From NCBI GenBank assembly GCA_017853285.1, contig JAFMJU010000168.1, positions 1 through 8,046 on the forward strand: a DNA stretch of 8,046 nucleotides, read 5' to 3'. Of the stretch, positions 5,510-8,046 are shown piece by piece; positions within the stretch are counted from its first letter, which is position 1, and each line of letters begins with the position of its first letter. This stretch comes from Gemmataceae bacterium (GTDB lineage Bacteria > Planctomycetota > Planctomycetia > Gemmatales > Gemmataceae). The notes beneath the pieces were generated by a model. It had not been told where the DNA came from. It did not search any database and was given only the letters and a program-made list of their open reading frames with translations. Position numbers and translations under genes: made by a program.

Positions 5510-7984
5510 ATGCTTGCATTCCTTAAAAACAAGAATCCATTTGCAATCTTTGGCAATCAGTCTGCCAGGCGACCCAGCCAGCCTTCTGGCGGGCCCGGGG
5601 CAAACCGCCCGGTGCTGGAGGTTCTGGAAGGACGGGAGGTTCCAGCCGCCATGGCTGTGGGGATGAACCTGGAGGGTGTGAGCGACTGGAGCGCCGCCTG
5701 GACCTTCACCGACGCTTTCAAGACTTCCCGCCCGTGGATTAGCCATGCCTTCAATACCGCCACCGGGCAGGAATCGTGGGAAGGCGGCGGGGAGGTGCGG
5801 GTGGATTCCAAGGGTTGGCCCACCCAGTTGAACCGGTGGACCAACGCCCAAGGGCAGGTGATGGAACAACGGCTGGGAACGCTGATGTTCCGGGATATCG
5901 GCACCGCGTACCCCGCCGGGGTTTACAGGGCCGAATGGGAGGGCACGGCAACCGTGACCTGGGGTTTTGCCGCCACCCAGACCGAGCAGGGCAAAACCGC
6001 CACCGGCAAGAACTATGCGCTATTGAAGGTGCAGCCCAGCAACGATGGCATCCATATGAAAATCGCCGGCATGAACGCCGCCGACCCTGTCCGCAATGTG
6101 CACCTGTGGATGCCCGACGCGGGGGGCAAGAGTTTTGCCGGGCAGGTGTGGACACCTGGAGCCGCCTTTTCCCCGTTCCATCCCCAATTTTTGGAGAAGC
6201 TGGCCCCGTTCAAGACCATCCGTTTCATGGATTGGGGCGAAACGAACCTGAGCGACATCACCACCTGGAGCGACCGGCGGCCGTACGACCACGCCACCCA
6301 GCAATCGGGAGACTTCAAAAACGGCGTGGCGCCGGAATACCTGGTGGCCCTGTGCAACGAACTGGACGCCGACGCCTGGGTGAACATGCCCCACGGGGCC
6401 GACGACACCTATGTGCGCCATTTCGCCACGCTCGTGCGGGACACCCTGGAACCCGGTCGCAAGGTGTATGTGGAATGGTCGAACGAGACCTGGAACGGGG
6501 GTTACGGTTTCGAGGCATTTCCCTGGGTGACACGGCAACTGGCGCTGCCCGCCAACGCCGACCTGAATGGGGACCGCTGGGCGCTGGTGGCCCGCGAGAC
6601 GCGGCGCGACTTCGACATCTGGTCGGAGGTATTCGCTGGCCAGTCCAACCGGATCACGCGGGTGGTGGCCGGACAGCAGGCGAATAGTTGGATTGCCGGC
6701 CAGATCGCCTCCAACATGGGCGGGCATTTCGACGCCATTTCCTGCGCCGCCTACATGTATGTGAGCGATGACGCCAAGGCCCGGTTCGGCTCCGGCACCA
6801 CGGCAGACCAGGTGATCGACGCGCTGATCGCCAACCAAACCCAGGCGATCGGCTGGCTGAAGGACCACAAGGTGCTGGCAGACAGCCTGACGGCCAAGCT
6901 GGGCCGGCCGATCGGCTTTGTGGCCTACGAGGGTGGTCCCCACCTCGACAGTTGGGGCGCCCCATACCAACAGGCATTCTTTGACGCGGGCAACACTCCG
7001 CAGATGCGCGATGCCTACTCCCGCCTGCTCAACGGCGCGCGTGACGCGGGCCTGGAACTGTTCCAGCATTTCAACCTCACCGGCGGACTGTACGCGGCCC
7101 CCTACGGGGCCTTCGGGGCGCTGCAGTCCATGACCCAACCAACCGAGTTGGCACCCAAGTACCGGGCGCTGCTCGATGCCGCGCAGCCATCGCCGACACC
7201 GGTGCCGTTACCGGTGGTGACGGTGGAAGTGATCTCGGCCAGTGCGAGCGAGGCCGGCCCGGTTGCCGCCAGTTTCCGAATTGCCCGCACCGGTGCCACC
7301 ACCACGGCACTCTCCATCCGCCACACTCTGAGTGGGACTGCCTCGGCAACTGACTTCAACGGAATCCCATCGGCCATCACTTTCGCCATCGGCGAAAGCG
7401 TGAAGACAATCACCGTCACGCCGATTGATGATTCACTGGTAGAAGGGGCTGAAAACTTGGGTTTCACCCTGGCCACCGGGAGCGGCTACACGATCGACAG
7501 CGCCAAACAAACGGCCGGCATCACCATCGCCGACAACGACACGGCGGCGCGCAACGGGCTAGTGGGCAACTATTACGACAACGCCAATTTCACCAACCTG
7601 AAATTCAGCCGGCTGGACTCCACCCTGGGCTTCAACTGGGGATTGAGCAGCCCGGATCCGCGCGTGGCGAGGGACACTTACAGCGTCCGCTGGCTGGGGC
7701 AGTTGCAGGCGCTGGAAAGCGGGTACCATTCGCTGCGAGCTTTCCACGACGGCGGCGCGCGGGTGTGGGTGAACGGCCTGTTGATGATCAACAACACGGG
7801 CCGACGGGGGACAGGCTACACCGCCGGCGGGTTGTTTTACCTGAAGGCCGGGCAAAAGGCAGACATCAAAGTGGAGTATGTCCACAACACCGGCCCGGCC
7901 CAATTCCGGCTGGAGTGGCGCCGGCCGGGCCGGGCCGTCTTCACCCAAATCCCGCAAAGCCAGCTTTTGGCCCCACCCGCCTGA
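5510..7984 (+). CDS. Large secreted modular protein: putative clan-A-like glycoside hydrolase, Calx-beta and PA14 domains
   Basis: This 824-residue protein is probably exported and acts on carbohydrate outside the cell. Residues 36-47 (LEVLEGREVPAA) match the N-terminal export motif of planctomycete extracellular proteins, after a basic Arg-rich stretch. Residues 50-215 are beta-rich and open with GMNLEGVSDWSAAW, a start I associate with proteins labelled cellulose-binding. Residues about 216-555 look like a (beta/alpha)8 barrel. VYVEWSNETWNG gives an Asn-Glu pair (N325-E326), the clan GH-A acid/base pattern, and FVAYEGG gives E474 as candidate nucleophile. A Pro-rich linker (560-568) leads to a Calx-beta domain (570-676, with acidic DDSLVEGAE) and a PA14 domain (682-815, with SLRAFHDGGARVWVNGLLM). 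PA14 and Calx-beta are known in carbohydrate binding and adhesion. I chose ATG 5510 because it places the export motif at the expected distance; ATG 5393 would add 39 unlikely residues. Substrate and activity are inferred. Confidence 0.85.
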   Translation: MLAFLKNKNPFAIFGNQSARRPSQPSGGPGANRPVLEVLEGREVPAAMAVGMNLEGVSDWSAAWTFTDAFKTSRPWISHAFNTATGQESWEGGGEVRVDSKGWPTQLNRWTNAQGQVMEQRLGTLMFRDIGTAYPAGVYRAEWEGTATVTWGFAATQTEQGKTATGKNYALLKVQPSNDGIHMKIAGMNAADPVRNVHLWMPDAGGKSFAGQVWTPGAAFSPFHPQFLEKLAPFKTIRFMDWGETNLSDITTWSDRRPYDHATQQSGDFKNGVAPEYLVALCNELDADAWVNMPHGADDTYVRHFATLVRDTLEPGRKVYVEWSNETWNGGYGFEAFPWVTRQLALPANADLNGDRWALVARETRRDFDIWSEVFAGQSNRITRVVAGQQANSWIAGQIASNMGGHFDAISCAAYMYVSDDAKARFGSGTTADQVIDALIANQTQAIGWLKDHKVLADSLTAKLGRPIGFVAYEGGPHLDSWGAPYQQAFFDAGNTPQMRDAYSRLLNGARDAGLELFQHFNLTGGLYAAPYGAFGALQSMTQPTELAPKYRALLDAAQPSPTPVPLPVVTVEVISASASEAGPVAASFRIARTGATTTALSIRHTLSGTASATDFNGIPSAITFAIGESVKTITVTPIDDSLVEGAENLGFTLATGSGYTIDSAKQTAGITIADNDTAARNGLVGNYYDNANFTNLKFSRLDSTLGFNWGLSSPDPRVARDTYSVRWLGQLQALESGYHSLRAFHDGGARVWVNGLLMINNTGRRGTGYTAGGLFYLKAGQKADIKVEYVHNTGPAQFRLEWRRPGRAVFTQIPQSQLLAPPA

Positions 7985-8046
7985 ACCGGGTCACCCCCAT
8001 CCATTGGCGGCCGGACAACCGCTAAAACCACGCATTGGCAGCGGAA
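7985..8046. other. Downstream flank of the secreted protein gene
   Basis: These 62 bases after the TGA contain no gene. A weak GCGG/CCGC pairing around 8007-8022 is too short to call a terminator. Confidence 0.4.

Noticed and set aside
6020..7138. A 372-codon open frame on the minus strand inside the secreted protein gene.
   Set aside because: Low-complexity composition and no motif. The plus strand here encodes the barrel region with clear catalytic-type motifs.

Overview
The window looks like a stretch of chromosome from a Planctomycetota bacterium, probably near the Gemmata group. The reasons are high GC content, an N-terminal LEVLEGREVPAA-type export motif on the large secreted protein, a PQQ-propeller protein that opens with the WPxFRGP signature common in this phylum, and weak Shine-Dalgarno sites on most genes. 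No tRNA, rRNA, CRISPR array, transposase or phage gene is visible.

Layout, left to right. Positions 1-686 (minus) hold a nearly complete aquaglyceroporin whose 3' end runs off the window. A 275-bp divergent spacer follows. Then come two plus-strand genes: a PQQ-like beta-propeller protein (962-2173) and an RluA-type RNA pseudouridine synthase homologue (2255-3151) whose catalytic Asp position reads Gly. Converging on them is a small minus-strand ribbon-helix-helix-like protein (3204-3401). The spacer behind it contains a compact set of nested inverted repeats (3453-3549). Further upstream on the minus strand is a translationally coupled pair of four-helix membrane proteins (4099-4587, then 3662-4102, with an ATGA overlap). 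A divergent plus-strand gene (4718-5212) encodes another small membrane protein. The last gene (5510-7984, plus) encodes a large modular secreted protein: an N-terminal beta-rich region, a probable clan-A-like (beta/alpha)8 glycoside hydrolase region, a Calx-beta domain and a PA14 domain.

The genes do not form one obvious pathway. The clearest functional link is the coupled membrane pair. The secreted hydrolase-like protein fits a polysaccharide-degrading lifestyle, and the aquaglyceroporin fits uptake of small polyols, but neither has a catabolic partner here. The best candidates for something undescribed are the Asp-to-Gly pseudouridine synthase homologue, the structured spacer at 3453-3549, the coupled His-containing membrane pair, and the uncharacterised putative hydrolase family.
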